In this document: piece by piece, positions 26,008 through 33,842 of the stretch
Numbering within the stretch: the first letter of the stretch is position 1
How the letters are laid out: the number at the start of each line of letters is the position of its first letter
Source of the DNA: Gammaproteobacteria bacterium
Lineage (GTDB): Bacteria > Pseudomonadota > Gammaproteobacteria > SZUA-229
NCBI GenBank assembly: GCA_030595325.1
Contig: JAUVDN010000013.1
Location: 1 to 33,842 of the forward strand
Length of the DNA stretch: 33,842 nucleotides
Direction of reading: 5' to 3'
Program-made: the position numbers and the translations under genes
The notes under the pieces: model-generated
Seen by the model: the letters and a program-made list of their open reading frames with translations, nothing else
The model's database searches: none
What the model was told of the DNA's origin: nothing

Positions 26008-27024
26008 TTAAATAGAGAATTCAAGCATGCTGTTGAGCAATTCTTGCTTTAGCTTTTTATCTGCTTCTTTGCTCATACGAGCATCCAATTGAGATGGGTT
26101 GCTGGCCGACACTTTAAGCGGCCATGATTTGTAACCGATAACTGTAGCGCCATCCTGCGCAATCAATTCAATTTTTAACGTAGCTCGCAACCAGTGCCAG
26201 TCTCCCTGATCGATTGGCACCTGAGATTCCAGGCTGGCTGATAATGCGTAACCCGTACTGCCAACATTAAATCCAGCTTTTGATACAGCTCCCTGCAACA
26301 TATTTTTGAGCCCGCCGATGTCATCACGTTTAACTGTCGTCTGTAACGGCAGACTTCTTAAAGCACGCTGCAACTGTTCATTTAGATCGGCCAAATTCCA
26401 GCGTGAAGATGCACCTTTACCCTTCACATCAATTATCTTTAGTGTTTTCTGTAGCGTTTGCCTGTCTGACTGCAGTAAATTTGCTTTATGAAGGTCAGAT
26501 ATCTTCAACAAAGCATCACTGCGCTTATTGTGCTGGTCCAGCGCATGCTGTGTCTCTTCATCTAGCCGTCTCATCTCACCACGAATATTATTGCCCGCCT
26601 GGGTACGATCCAAAACCGCCAAGGCATGGTAGGTAAGATCAGCGCTGCTCTGCCACTGCTCTGCAATACGAGCACCTTGCACCATCTTGTCTGTTTTCAA
26701 ATTGACGGTACTGGCTATTCTTGCATTTGATTCGACGGTTTCTACGCCGTCTTTTTTATGCGTTTGAGTATCTTGTGACGTGGTCGAAACTTCCCTAATC
26801 TGCACCTCAAATATTTTTGCTAGATTTGACAGCGCACGTGCTTTTGCCTGTTCAGCTTTTGAAGCAGAGCCCGTCGCAGACATATATTTAAAGTTAGGGT
26901 ACATATCAGGTTCACTACGCACCCACTCTGGCGCATCACCGGTACTCATGACCGCCGTTGATTGCATACAGGCAGTGACCAATAATGTGCACATTATAAT
27001 TTTAAATTTAAAAAGTGATTTCAT
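26008..27024 (-). CDS. LPP20-family lipoprotein
   Basis: The best start is the ATG at 27022-27024, giving a lipoprotein signal (MKSLFKFKIIMCTLLVTAC) with lipidated Cys19. A GTG at 27066 would only lengthen the N-terminus. After it come 'APEWVRSEPDMYPNFKYMSA' and 'SKAEQAKARALSNLAKIFEV', the sign of the LPP20 lipoprotein family, whose role is unknown. The C-terminal half (about 240-330) is a second alpha/beta domain. It is the last gene of a three-lipoprotein run, 73 bases after the COG3014-like gene, so the three probably form one operon. What is seen supports an envelope protein; its function is open. Confidence 0.75.
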   Translation of the reverse strand: MKSLFKFKIIMCTLLVTACMQSTAVMSTGDAPEWVRSEPDMYPNFKYMSATGSASKAEQAKARALSNLAKIFEVQIREVSTTSQDTQTHKKDGVETVESNARIASTVNLKTDKMVQGARIAEQWQSSADLTYHALAVLDRTQAGNNIRGEMRRLDEETQHALDQHNKRSDALLKISDLHKANLLQSDRQTLQKTLKIIDVKGKGASSRWNLADLNEQLQRALRSLPLQTTVKRDDIGGLKNMLQGAVSKAGFNVGSTGYALSASLESQVPIDQGDWHWLRATLKIELIAQDGATVIGYKSWPLKVSASNPSQLDARMSKEADKKLKQELLNSMLEFSI

Positions 27025-27097
27025 ACTGCTTTGATTCCTTGCCTTGCGTAAAACGAGCTTGTTCACTCGCTGCTTCGACTATAGTGATTTTACGGTT

Positions 27098-28465
27098 CTA
27101 CTTAGCCTGTGCCAGTGGAATATTTTTCGGTACTGGTGTGTTCCAGTGTTTAACAACAAAGCTTGATTGCTTAGGTTTGATGACAACTGTCTCATTTATT
27201 TCATCAACAACACGTCCCGCAACATTAACCATTTGAACCTTTATCTGATGCTCACCAACAGGTAACAAAATTCTCTGCAAACGAATTTCCTGAGGTAACG
27301 TTGTCCAGCTTCTGGTGTCCGCACGTTCGGTAACGATATTGGTTACCGTCATCAACAGACCGGCAAGTGAACCTTGGTCGGATGCTGTTTGCTGCGTGTT
27401 GTACTTAACAACTGCACGTGCCGTTGCCCTCACCATAATGCCAGGCATATCCTGCGCCAGAGAATAACGCGCTAAATCATCAATATCCTCCACTTTATCC
27501 ATTGCATACTGTTTATTATTCACACTAACGCGTGGCAAAAATAATGACTGCTTGGGGTGATCATAAACCGGGAAAGCAACACGCAGGTTTGATTCCACTT
27601 CTGATGAAAAAATATGTATCGCCTTTTCACCACGAATTGGTGCCAAGCCATTATTCAACAATACAATCAGCTCGCCGTATTTATTGCTTGCCTTTGCCGG
27701 TTTGTAATCATTAAATTTAAATTCTTTTTTGTAGGTTTTGTACTCGCTCCATAAACCGTTCCATGCCAGCAAACGCAACAGGTCTTTCTTGATCGCATCG
27801 GGTGCAATCGGGTATTGTTTACCGCCTTTTTCTTTATAGATGATATAGGCTTTACGATACGAGATAAGCGCGGAATCTATCTCCCCCATATTTTCATATA
27901 TCATGCCTTCAAGATATCTTAGGAAGGCATCTTCTTCTGGTTCATCTCCCCACTCCATCATCTTGACATTCGCCTGCAGCATCTCAACACGGCCACCATC
28001 GATTTGACCTAACTCGATGTAGTTTAATGCCATGTATGCGTGCAGCAGCAACTGCTCGTAGTGGTCACCTTCATAACCACGCAAGGTTTCATTAATAGCA
28101 ACTGAGGCCAGATTTTCTGTGATACTGAAGCCGTGAAGATTTTCAATCTCCTGTTTTGCCACTTCGAGAATTTGATTACTGCCGATGTAATCGTCATTCA
28201 TACGTCGCAACATACCCTTATCAAGCGAGGCAACGACCTCTTCCTGATCAGAATCTTTTAATTCTGCCACCGCCAATGATGCTTTTGGATCGCCATGCAA
28301 TAGACCTTCTCGCATGGTGACTGCGTGACTGCCGTAACTGGCACAGGACTGAAGTGAAATACTGATGCATAAAACTGCAACCAGTTTTATGGTATTCAAA
28401 TTTATAGCGCAACTTCCAGATAGAAAATCAGGGGAAAACTTTTTCTGTGTATTCAACATAAGCAC
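27098..28465 (-). CDS. Large COG3014-like lipoprotein
   Basis: This 455-residue protein has a lipoprotein signal ending in ISLQSC with Cys41 (a somewhat long leader; the true start may be further in). A helical, TPR-like region lies at about 115-260 ('HAYMALNYIELGQIDGGRVE', 'LEGMIYENMGEIDSALISYR'), and a beta-rich C-terminal part with 'NNGLAPIRGEKAIHI' and 'RILLPVGEHQIKVQMVN' follows. This matches uncharacterised lipoproteins of the COG3014 type that often sit beside LpoB-like and LPP20-like genes. It lies 137 bases after lpoB. A role in the envelope or peptidoglycan control is inference from context. Confidence 0.75.
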   Translation of the reverse strand: MLMLNTQKKFSPDFLSGSCAINLNTIKLVAVLCISISLQSCASYGSHAVTMREGLLHGDPKASLAVAELKDSDQEEVVASLDKGMLRRMNDDYIGSNQILEVAKQEIENLHGFSITENLASVAINETLRGYEGDHYEQLLLHAYMALNYIELGQIDGGRVEMLQANVKMMEWGDEPEEDAFLRYLEGMIYENMGEIDSALISYRKAYIIYKEKGGKQYPIAPDAIKKDLLRLLAWNGLWSEYKTYKKEFKFNDYKPAKASNKYGELIVLLNNGLAPIRGEKAIHIFSSEVESNLRVAFPVYDHPKQSLFLPRVSVNNKQYAMDKVEDIDDLARYSLAQDMPGIMVRATARAVVKYNTQQTASDQGSLAGLLMTVTNIVTERADTRSWTTLPQEIRLQRILLPVGEHQIKVQMVNVAGRVVDEINETVVIKPKQSSFVVKHWNTPVPKNIPLAQAK

Positions 28466-28544
28466 CCATCACGAATAACAGTTATCGGTTTAATTAGCAT
28501 AGTAAATCCTTTTACTCAGCTTATTTTTATATATATTTTAAAAC

Positions 28545-28584
28545 CATGATTATTTGTAACCGTGATTATTTGCAATCATGATCC
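28545..28584 (-). repeat. 16-bp tandem repeat (2.5 copies) between lpoB-like and COG3014-like genes
   Basis: On the plus strand CATGATTATTTGTAAC (28545-28560), CGTGATTATTTGCAAT (28561-28576) and the partial CATGATCC (28577-28584) are in tandem. CATGATT and AATCATG at the outer ends also form a dyad. The array ends 18 bases after the lpoB-like stop. Confidence 0.75.
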
Positions 28585-28602
28585 TTTTATAGCCGTGAAG
28601 AA

Positions 28603-29214
28603 CTATAAACGGAAGCCACCTTTCTCAACTGTTTTCTTGATTTTCTTTTGTCCTACCCAGACTTTTCGGTTGGTACCCAGCTCGATCAAGGTTAGATCGA
28701 TCTGGTAGAAACGTGCCTGCTCGCCACTGACTGCATCAACGATGGTATTGATAGAACCCTGCAACATAAAATCAGCACCAATCTCATTACCCATAGATTT
28801 ACGGCTAGCTTCTGTTGCATTTAAATCTTGATCTTTTACTTCACTGCGAATTTCTTCACGGTCTTTTGCTGAAGCAACAAATTCTACTTCGCCAGAATTA
28901 ATCAGTTCACGTTCCATATCGGCAATAAATGTTCTTGTGTTGATATGCTCGTGACTAAGATTTCTCACCGTACCTACGATGACTGTTGGCGCTTTGCCTT
29001 TTGCACGATTAAATTTGCTTAACCAGCCGCGAGAAAGAACGTCTTGAATCATCTCTTCTGCAACCAGGCGTGAATCAGTATCATTCCACTTACCGCTTAG
29101 ATCAGTAACTGAATCAGAATCAACACGGGTAACAGTCGGGTTACAAGCCGTTAATAAGAATAACGAACTAAACAGTGAAACTAATAGGGTTGATTTTAGG
29201 GCTTGTAACTTCAT
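28603..29214 (-). CDS. lpoB: LpoB-like penicillin-binding protein activator lipoprotein
   Basis: LpoB is an outer-membrane lipoprotein that crosses the periplasm and activates the peptidoglycan synthase PBP1B. The lipobox LLTAC gives lipidated Cys24. The conserved domain reads 'DLSGKWNDTDSRLVAEEMIQ', 'TVIVGTVRNLSHEHINTRTF' and 'GADFMLQGSINTIVDAVSGE', ending in a basic tail. Length 203 is close to E. coli LpoB (213). A strong Shine-Dalgarno (AAGGAG, about 8 bases before the ATG) is present. It is the first gene of the lipoprotein run. Identity as an LpoB-family protein is firm; that it activates a PBP here is inferred. Confidence 0.87.
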   Translation of the reverse strand: MKLQALKSTLLVSLFSSLFLLTACNPTVTRVDSDSVTDLSGKWNDTDSRLVAEEMIQDVLSRGWLSKFNRAKGKAPTVIVGTVRNLSHEHINTRTFIADMERELINSGEVEFVASAKDREEIRSEVKDQDLNATEASRKSMGNEIGADFMLQGSINTIVDAVSGEQARFYQIDLTLIELGTNRKVWVGQKKIKKTVEKGGFRL

Positions 29215-29294
29215 CTTTATGCTCCTTTTTAAGCGTGTCTTTAATTATTTGTTATATTTAAACCAGTTTTGAATAAAACTATTTAATTGAGGGA

Positions 29295-29323
29295 TTTATA
29301 ACACTAAGTCCGCAAAGTGACTA
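29295..29323 (-). promoter_or_regulatory. Candidate promoter of the lipoprotein run
   Basis: Minus strand TAGTCA (29318-29323) and TATAAA (29295-29300) are 17 bases apart, about 80 bases before the lpoB-like ATG. The -10 box is good and the -35 box fair (four of six). Confidence 0.35.
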
Positions 29324-29461
29324 GTTAATCTTTAATATTAATTACAATTTATACGTTATTCTACCTAATCACCCATCCACTGTTAAGCATCACTGACGAT
29401 ACTTTAATGATAAGAATCGCTAGCAGTTGCACTCACACTACGCAACAGGTATGGTCGCGAC

Positions 29462-30781
29462 ATGAAAAATATTGATACTTTGCTGCATGCTCGCTGGATT
29501 GTTCCTGTTGATAATAAAAATCGATATCTGGAAAATCATTGCATTGCTATCAATGAAGGCAAAATTCTCGAAATTTTAAGCACAAAATCAGCATTAGAAA
29601 AATACCACGCTGATGTTAATAGGCACTACGAAAATCATGTTTTAATGCCTGGCCTGATTAACAGCCACACACATGCTGCGATGAATTTATTTCGTGGCCT
29701 GGCGGATGACTTAAGCCTGATGGACTGGCTGGAAAACCACATCTGGCCTGCAGAAGCCAAGCACGTCAACGAAGCATTTGTTCATACCGGCACTGAACTT
29801 GCCATCGCAGAGATGATAAGAAGTGGTACTACCTGCTTTAATGATATGTATTTTTTTCCCGATGTTACCGCTCGTATTGCTGCTGATATCGGCATGCGCG
29901 CTTCGGTTGGGCTGATACTGATTGACTTTCCAACCGTGTGGGCGAATAACAGTGAAGAATACATCGATAAAGGCTTAGCTGTATTTGACCACTATAAAGG
30001 TCATGAACTCATCAAAACAGCTTTCGCACCGCATGCTCCCTACACCGTATCAGACGATCCGCTAAAACACATAGCAACCTTAGCCAACGAGCTTGAGTTA
30101 GGTGTTCACATGCACATTCATGAAACTGCGTTTGAAGTCAGTGAAGCTGAAAAAAATAATGGTGCCAGACCACTGGCACGTTTAAACGATATAGGACTGC
30201 TTACGCCCTCTCTGCAAGCAGTGCACATGACCCAGCTAATGGATGAAGAAATAAGCTTGCTTGCCGATAACGGCTGTCATGTCATCCATTGCCCCGAATC
30301 AAACATGAAACTGGCTAGCGGTATCTGTCCGGTAAATAAACTGCTTGAAGCCGGTGTAAACGTGGCCTTAGGTACAGACAGCAGCTCAAGCAATAACGAT
30401 CTCGATATGTTCGGTGAAATGCGTTCAGCTGCAATGTTAGCTAAAATCAGCACCATGGATGCTACCGCAGTATCAGCAGAACAGATACTGAAGATGGCGA
30501 CTATTAACGGCGCACGCGCACTCGGCTTAGAAAGCATAACCGGATCACTGGAGGCAGGAAAATCAGCTGATATTGTAGCGGTAAATTTCGATACAATAGA
30601 GACCATACCGGTTTATGATCCGATATCTCATCTGGTGTACTGTAGCTCAAGAGATCACGTTACTGATGTATGGATTGCGGGTGAACAGCGCTTAACCGAT
30701 AGAGTTTTAAACACCATTGATGAGGCTCGCCTAAAACAGGAATGTATAAAAATTAGCAAATCTATCAAACAATTTCATTAA
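29462..30781 (+). CDS. mtaD: 5-methylthioadenosine / S-adenosylhomocysteine deaminase-type amidohydrolase
   Basis: This TRZ/ATZ-family amidohydrolase deaminates 5'-methylthioadenosine and/or S-adenosylhomocysteine or a related adenosine compound. The metal-binding residues are in 'PGLINSHTHAAMNLFRG' (HxH, about 69-71), 'HMHIHET' (about 220-226), the His of 'QAVHMTQL' and the Asp of 'VALGTDSSSSNNDLDMF'. Length 439 matches. The order deaminase-ubiG-HAD phosphatase is the same as PA3170-PA3172 in Pseudomonas aeruginosa, where the first enzyme is a methylthioadenosine deaminase. The substrate here is inferred from that. The gene is divergent from the lipoprotein run, and the Shine-Dalgarno is weak. 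Confidence 0.85.
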   Translation: MKNIDTLLHARWIVPVDNKNRYLENHCIAINEGKILEILSTKSALEKYHADVNRHYENHVLMPGLINSHTHAAMNLFRGLADDLSLMDWLENHIWPAEAKHVNEAFVHTGTELAIAEMIRSGTTCFNDMYFFPDVTARIAADIGMRASVGLILIDFPTVWANNSEEYIDKGLAVFDHYKGHELIKTAFAPHAPYTVSDDPLKHIATLANELELGVHMHIHETAFEVSEAEKNNGARPLARLNDIGLLTPSLQAVHMTQLMDEEISLLADNGCHVIHCPESNMKLASGICPVNKLLEAGVNVALGTDSSSSNNDLDMFGEMRSAAMLAKISTMDATAVSAEQILKMATINGARALGLESITGSLEAGKSADIVAVNFDTIETIPVYDPISHLVYCSSRDHVTDVWIAGEQRLTDRVLNTIDEARLKQECIKISKSIKQFH

Positions 30782-30832
30782 GTTACAATATATATTTAAA
30801 GTAAATCATCACTAAAACAAAGACACGTAAGC

Positions 30833-31540
30833 ATGACCAAATCAGAAAACATTGATCCAGCAGAAATAAAAAAATTCGAAGATCTCGCCTCACGTTGGTG
30901 GGATGAATTGGGCGAGTTCAAACCACTGCACGAGATGAACCCGTTAAGACTCAACTTTATCAATACCGGTTCACCTTTAGATAAAAAACTGGTTGCCGAC
31001 ATTGGTTGTGGCGGTGGCATCCTCAGCGAAAGCATGGCGAAATGTGGCGCCACAGTTACCGGTTTGGATATGGGCAAAGCCCCGTTATCCGTGGCACGCT
31101 TACACGCCATGGAAAGTGAACTGGAAATAGACTATCAGCAGATTACTACCGAAGCGTTTGCCGATGAAAATGCTGAGAAATACGATGTTGTCACCTGTAT
31201 GGAGATGCTGGAACACGTACCAGACCCCTCATCAGTCATCAATGCCTGCTGTCAACTGGCAAAACCCGGCGGTTCGGTTTACTTCTCCACCATCAACCGA
31301 AACCCGAAGTCTTACCTATTCGCCATCGTTGGCGCTGAGTATGTAATGAAAATGCTGCCCCGTGGCACCCATGACTATGCACGTTTCATCAAACCTTCCG
31401 AACTGGACAGCTGGGCAAGAGCTGCCGGGCTGGAACTGAAAGATCTGAAGGGTATCACCTATAACGCATTCACCGGCTTATTTAGCCAGTCGCAAGATGT
31501 TGAGGTGAATTACATGGTGCAATACACCCGCCCTCTATAA
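30833..31540 (+). CDS. ubiG: Ubiquinone biosynthesis O-methyltransferase UbiG
   Basis: UbiG carries out both O-methylations of ubiquinone synthesis with SAM. The N-terminal '[20 protein letters not shown]' and '[12 protein letters not shown]', the SAM-binding VADIGCGGG (54-62), '[10 protein letters not shown]', '[20 protein letters not shown]' and '[17 protein letters not shown]' are all hallmarks. Length 235 is near E. coli (240). It lies 51 bases after the deaminase gene and 33 before the phosphatase gene, so the three are likely one unit. SAM by-products are the deaminase's type of substrate, which gives a loose functional link. Confidence 0.97.
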   Translation: MTKSENIDPAEIKKFEDLASRWWDELGEFKPLHEMNPLRLNFINTGSPLDKKLVADIGCGGGILSESMAKCGATVTGLDMGKAPLSVARLHAMESELEIDYQQITTEAFADENAEKYDVVTCMEMLEHVPDPSSVINACCQLAKPGGSVYFSTINRNPKSYLFAIVGAEYVMKMLPRGTHDYARFIKPSELDSWARAAGLELKDLKGITYNAFTGLFSQSQDVEVNYMVQYTRPL

Positions 31541-31573
31541 TATTTCGGCACCAGGCTAAAGAATCTATCTGCT

Positions 31574-32257
31574 GTGACAACTGAAAATAAAAACCATAAA
31601 GTTAACCCTAAAATCAGTACTGTCCTGTTTGATCTTGACGGCACCTTAATTGATACAGCACCGGACATGGCTTTAGCGTTAGATCTACTCTGTGACGAGG
31701 AACAGCAGAGCCGTCTACCCTACTCTAAGGTTCGCCCCATCGTTTCCAACGGCAGTGTCGCATTAGTCACACTGGCTTTTGGTGAAGAGCTGGAAGAACA
31801 AACTCTGGAGCGACTAAAAAAACGCTATCTTGAAATCTATCAGGATAATCTTTCGGTGCATTCAAAACTGTTTGACGAGATGGATCAGCTTTTGCGTCAG
31901 CTCGAACTAAATAATATTAAATGGGGCGTGGTTACCAACAAACCCGGCTGGTTAACAGAGCCATTAATGGAATCACTTGGTTTAACCAGGCGTGCAGCCT
32001 GCATCGTCAGCTCTGATTCCACCGTAAACCGAAAACCCCATCCGGAACCCATGTATTACGCCTGCGAACTGACTAATGCAAAACCACATGAATGCATTTA
32101 TATTGGTGATGCCCGCCGCGACATCGAAGCCGGGAAAAATGCCGGCATGAGAACAATCATTGCCGAATACGGCTATATAGAAGACAGCGAAGACACCAGT
32201 GACTGGCAGGCTGACCACCATATACAAAGCCCTTCACAGATCTTTGCATTAATCTAA
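31574..32257 (+). CDS. HAD-family phosphatase, Gph/MupP-like
   Basis: This is a HAD hydrolase of the phosphoglycolate phosphatase type. The nucleophile motif is 'VLFDLDGTLIDTAPDM' (Asp20, Asp22), motif II is in 'WGVVTNKPGW', motif III is the Lys of 'NRKPHPEPMYYACE' and motif IV is 'YIGDARRDIEAGKNAGM'. The GTG at 31574 is the start used. Length 227 is normal. In Pseudomonas the gene at this place after ubiG encodes MupP, an N-acetylmuramic acid 6-phosphate phosphatase of cell wall recycling, while in other bacteria it is annotated gph. The two cannot be told apart by reading alone; position favours MupP. Confidence 0.85.
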   Translation: MTTENKNHKVNPKISTVLFDLDGTLIDTAPDMALALDLLCDEEQQSRLPYSKVRPIVSNGSVALVTLAFGEELEEQTLERLKKRYLEIYQDNLSVHSKLFDEMDQLLRQLELNNIKWGVVTNKPGWLTEPLMESLGLTRRAACIVSSDSTVNRKPHPEPMYYACELTNAKPHECIYIGDARRDIEAGKNAGMRTIIAEYGYIEDSEDTSDWQADHHIQSPSQIFALI

Positions 32258-32298
32258 AGGACCTCACACAAACCGTTTAAAGATCAATAAAAACAACT

Positions 32299-33723
32299 AT
32301 GAAAAATTTGAATACCATTGGCTTTTTTATTCTTACGCTATTCACGCCGAGCCTGCTGTTAGCAGCTACAGACGCAGCTCACCAACCAATCGACTTAACC
32401 GACAGTGCGATAGGATTTACTGCGATAGCCATATTTGTCTTTGCCTATCTGCTGGTCATGGGCGAAGAATATATTCATCTACGAAAGTCAAAACCCGTTA
32501 TTATTGCTGCCGGTCTAATCTGGGGAATGATCGGTTTTTACTACATGCAGCACGGCATGCCTGAACTGGCGGAACACGCGGTTCGCGAAAACTTTTTAGA
32601 ATACACCGAATTAATGCTTTTTCTGTTAGTGGCAATGACCTACGTTAATGCTATGGAAGAAAGGCTTGTATTCGACAGTCTGCGCTCATGGTTAATAAAC
32701 AAAGGGTTCAGTTTTCGCCAATTATTCTGGTTAACAGGCATCCTGGCATTTTTTATCTCGCCGGTAGCCGACAACCTGACTACTGCATTGCTGATGTGTG
32801 CTGTGGTACTTGCTGTTGGCGGTGATAACACAAAATTTATTTCCCTCGCCTGTATCAATATCGTGGTTGCGGCTAATGCCGGCGGTGCCTTCTCGCCGTT
32901 CGGTGATATTACAACTTTAATGGTATGGCAAAAAGGTATCGTTGATTTCTGGACATTTTTTGCCTTATTTGTGCCATCAGTTGTTAACTTTGTAATCCCT
33001 GCTGCCATCATGCATTTTGCTATTCCTAATGAAAACCCACATGCAAAAGATGAAACCGTAGTAATGAAACGTGGTGCAAAACGAATCATTATCTTATTCC
33101 TACTAACGATTGCCTCCGCCGTATGTTTCCATAATTTCCTCGGCTTACCTCCTGTCATCGGCATGATGACAGGTCTTGGTTACCTGAAGTTTATGGGTTT
33201 TTACCTGAAGAAATCACATTTCAAATTCCATCCTGAAGACATTAAAGAAGGACAGAACAAAGGTAATGTGGGTAGTGTCGTGCCCTATGATATTTTTTCC
33301 CGTGTTGCACGCGCCGAGTGGGACACACTGTTTTTCTTCTATGGCGTAGTTCTCTGTGTTGGCGGTCTTGGTTTTATCGGTTACCTTTCCGTGATATCCG
33401 AGGTAATGTACACAGACTGGGGGGCAACTAACGCAAACATTGCAGTAGGCGCTCTCTCAGCCATTGTCGATAATATTCCGGTAATGTTTGCTGTACTGAC
33501 AATGAACCCAGACATGTCCATGGGACAATGGTTACTGGTAACCCTGACAGCAGGTGTTGGCGGCTCAATGTTATCAATCGGGTCTGCAGCCGGGGTCGCC
33601 TTAATGGGTCAGGCTCGTGGCATGTACACTTTTTTTGGTCACCTAAAATGGACACCAGTTATTGCGGTGGGATATGGCGCTAGCATTGCTACACACATGT
33701 GGATCAATGCGAATTATTTTTAA
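32299..33723 (+). CDS. nhaD: Na+/H+ antiporter NhaD
   Basis: NhaD exports Na+ (or Li+) in exchange for protons and is common in marine and halophilic bacteria. The protein starts with a signal-like segment (FFILTLFTPSLLLAATDAA), followed by about 11-12 hydrophobic helices. Typical segments are 'LLVMGEEYIHLRKSKPVI', 'ISPVADNLTTALLMCAVVLA', 'VAANAGGAFSPFGDITTLMV', 'GALSAIVDNIPVMFAVLTM' and 'SIGSAAGVALMGQARGMYTF'. Length 474 is normal. It follows the phosphatase gene by 41 bases on the same strand. Its stop codon overlaps the end of the convergent gene at the right edge. Confidence 0.95.
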   Translation: MKNLNTIGFFILTLFTPSLLLAATDAAHQPIDLTDSAIGFTAIAIFVFAYLLVMGEEYIHLRKSKPVIIAAGLIWGMIGFYYMQHGMPELAEHAVRENFLEYTELMLFLLVAMTYVNAMEERLVFDSLRSWLINKGFSFRQLFWLTGILAFFISPVADNLTTALLMCAVVLAVGGDNTKFISLACINIVVAANAGGAFSPFGDITTLMVWQKGIVDFWTFFALFVPSVVNFVIPAAIMHFAIPNENPHAKDETVVMKRGAKRIIILFLLTIASAVCFHNFLGLPPVIGMMTGLGYLKFMGFYLKKSHFKFHPEDIKEGQNKGNVGSVVPYDIFSRVARAEWDTLFFFYGVVLCVGGLGFIGYLSVISEVMYTDWGATNANIAVGALSAIVDNIPVMFAVLTMNPDMSMGQWLLVTLTAGVGGSMLSIGSAAGVALMGQARGMYTFFGHLKWTPVIAVGYGASIATHMWINANYF

Positions 33724-33842
33724 TTTACTACCGGCTCTTTATTTACTAACTTAAGGTAACGTTGGTAATCTTTCATTGTATCGACATCCCAACAAGGGGC
33801 AAGCTCAGTAAATGAAACATTGTTTTCTTTAAGACGATCTTT
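33720..33842 (-). CDS. C-terminal end of a GT-A/DUF2064-like protein (partial)
   Basis: The frame is open from the right window edge to TAA at 33720-33722 (40 residues). It contains 'ELAPCWDVDTMKDYQRYLKL', which resembles the C-terminal (L)PxxxDVDTxxDLxxL of the DUF2064 / TIGR04282 family, small glycosyltransferase-A-fold proteins. The gene starts outside the window. Its last 4 bases overlap the end of nhaD on the other strand. The family call rests on this short tail only. Confidence 0.6.
   Translation of the reverse strand, partial: KDRLKENNVSFTELAPCWDVDTMKDYQRYLKLVNKEPVVN

Noticed and set aside
1-33842. CRISPR arrays, tRNA/rRNA genes, toxin-antitoxin pairs, defence islands or prophage
   Set aside because: None was found on reading both strands; the tandem repeats are too short and lack spacers.

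Overview
The window looks like a chromosomal segment of a moderately AT-rich gammaproteobacterium. The evidence is a complete isc cluster with iscX, a der-bamB-yfgM-hisS-rodZ-pilW-rlmN block, infA next to a convergent clpA-clpS pair, an LpoB-type lipoprotein, a deaminase-ubiG-phosphatase trio, and NhaD, which suggests a sodium-rich (marine or saline) habitat. I cannot assign a genus. No rRNA, tRNA, CRISPR array, prophage or intact transposase gene was seen.

Layout. Bases 1-916 hold the 5' part of a porin-like gene on the minus strand that runs off the left edge. Bases 1291-20146 form one long minus-strand run. Read in transcription order from the right it is: a PLP aminotransferase, a DUF2797-type zinc-cluster protein, cysE, then iscR, an extra NifS-like cysteine desulfurase, iscS, iscU, iscA, hscB, hscA, fdx, iscX, then rlmN, pilW, rodZ, hisS, yfgM, bamB and der. 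Bases 20344-21618 are plus strand (LytM/M23 peptidase, infA). A bidirectional terminator at 21679-21706 separates infA from the convergent clpS-clpA pair. Bases 24472-25833 are a decaying patch: a GGDEF protein that has lost its catalytic core and a YHS-domain pseudogene with an in-frame TAG and frameshifts. Bases 26008-29214 encode three lipoproteins (LPP20-like, COG3014-like, LpoB-like). Bases 29462-33723 run on the plus strand: methylthioadenosine/SAH-type deaminase, ubiG, a HAD phosphatase (gph/mupP-like) and nhaD. The 3' end of a GT-A/DUF2064-like gene converges on nhaD at the right edge.

How the genes work together. CysE makes O-acetylserine for cysteine synthesis. The two desulfurases can take sulfur from cysteine, IscU and IscA build or carry Fe-S clusters, HscA/HscB release them, Fdx supplies electrons, and IscR controls the operon through two type-1-like boxes over its own promoter. 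The downstream block covers 23S rRNA/tRNA methylation, type IV pilus assembly, rod shape, histidyl-tRNA charging, outer-membrane protein assembly and ribosome assembly.

Most unusual features. (1) A 250-bp MITE-like element and a REPIN-like REP doublet fill the iscX-rlmN gap, where Pseudomonas carries ndk; ispG is also absent from its usual place between rodZ and hisS. (2) Short direct tandem duplications of 12-16 bp recur, including five copies of a 13-mer between hscB and hscA and a duplicated start codon of der. (3) The conserved cysE N-terminus is cut off from the nearest ATG by a one-base homopolymer slip. (4) The GGDEF and YHS genes are clearly decayed. I did not find a convincing novel multi-gene system. 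The core genes are conventional; the interest lies in the repeats, the gene decay and the second desulfurase.
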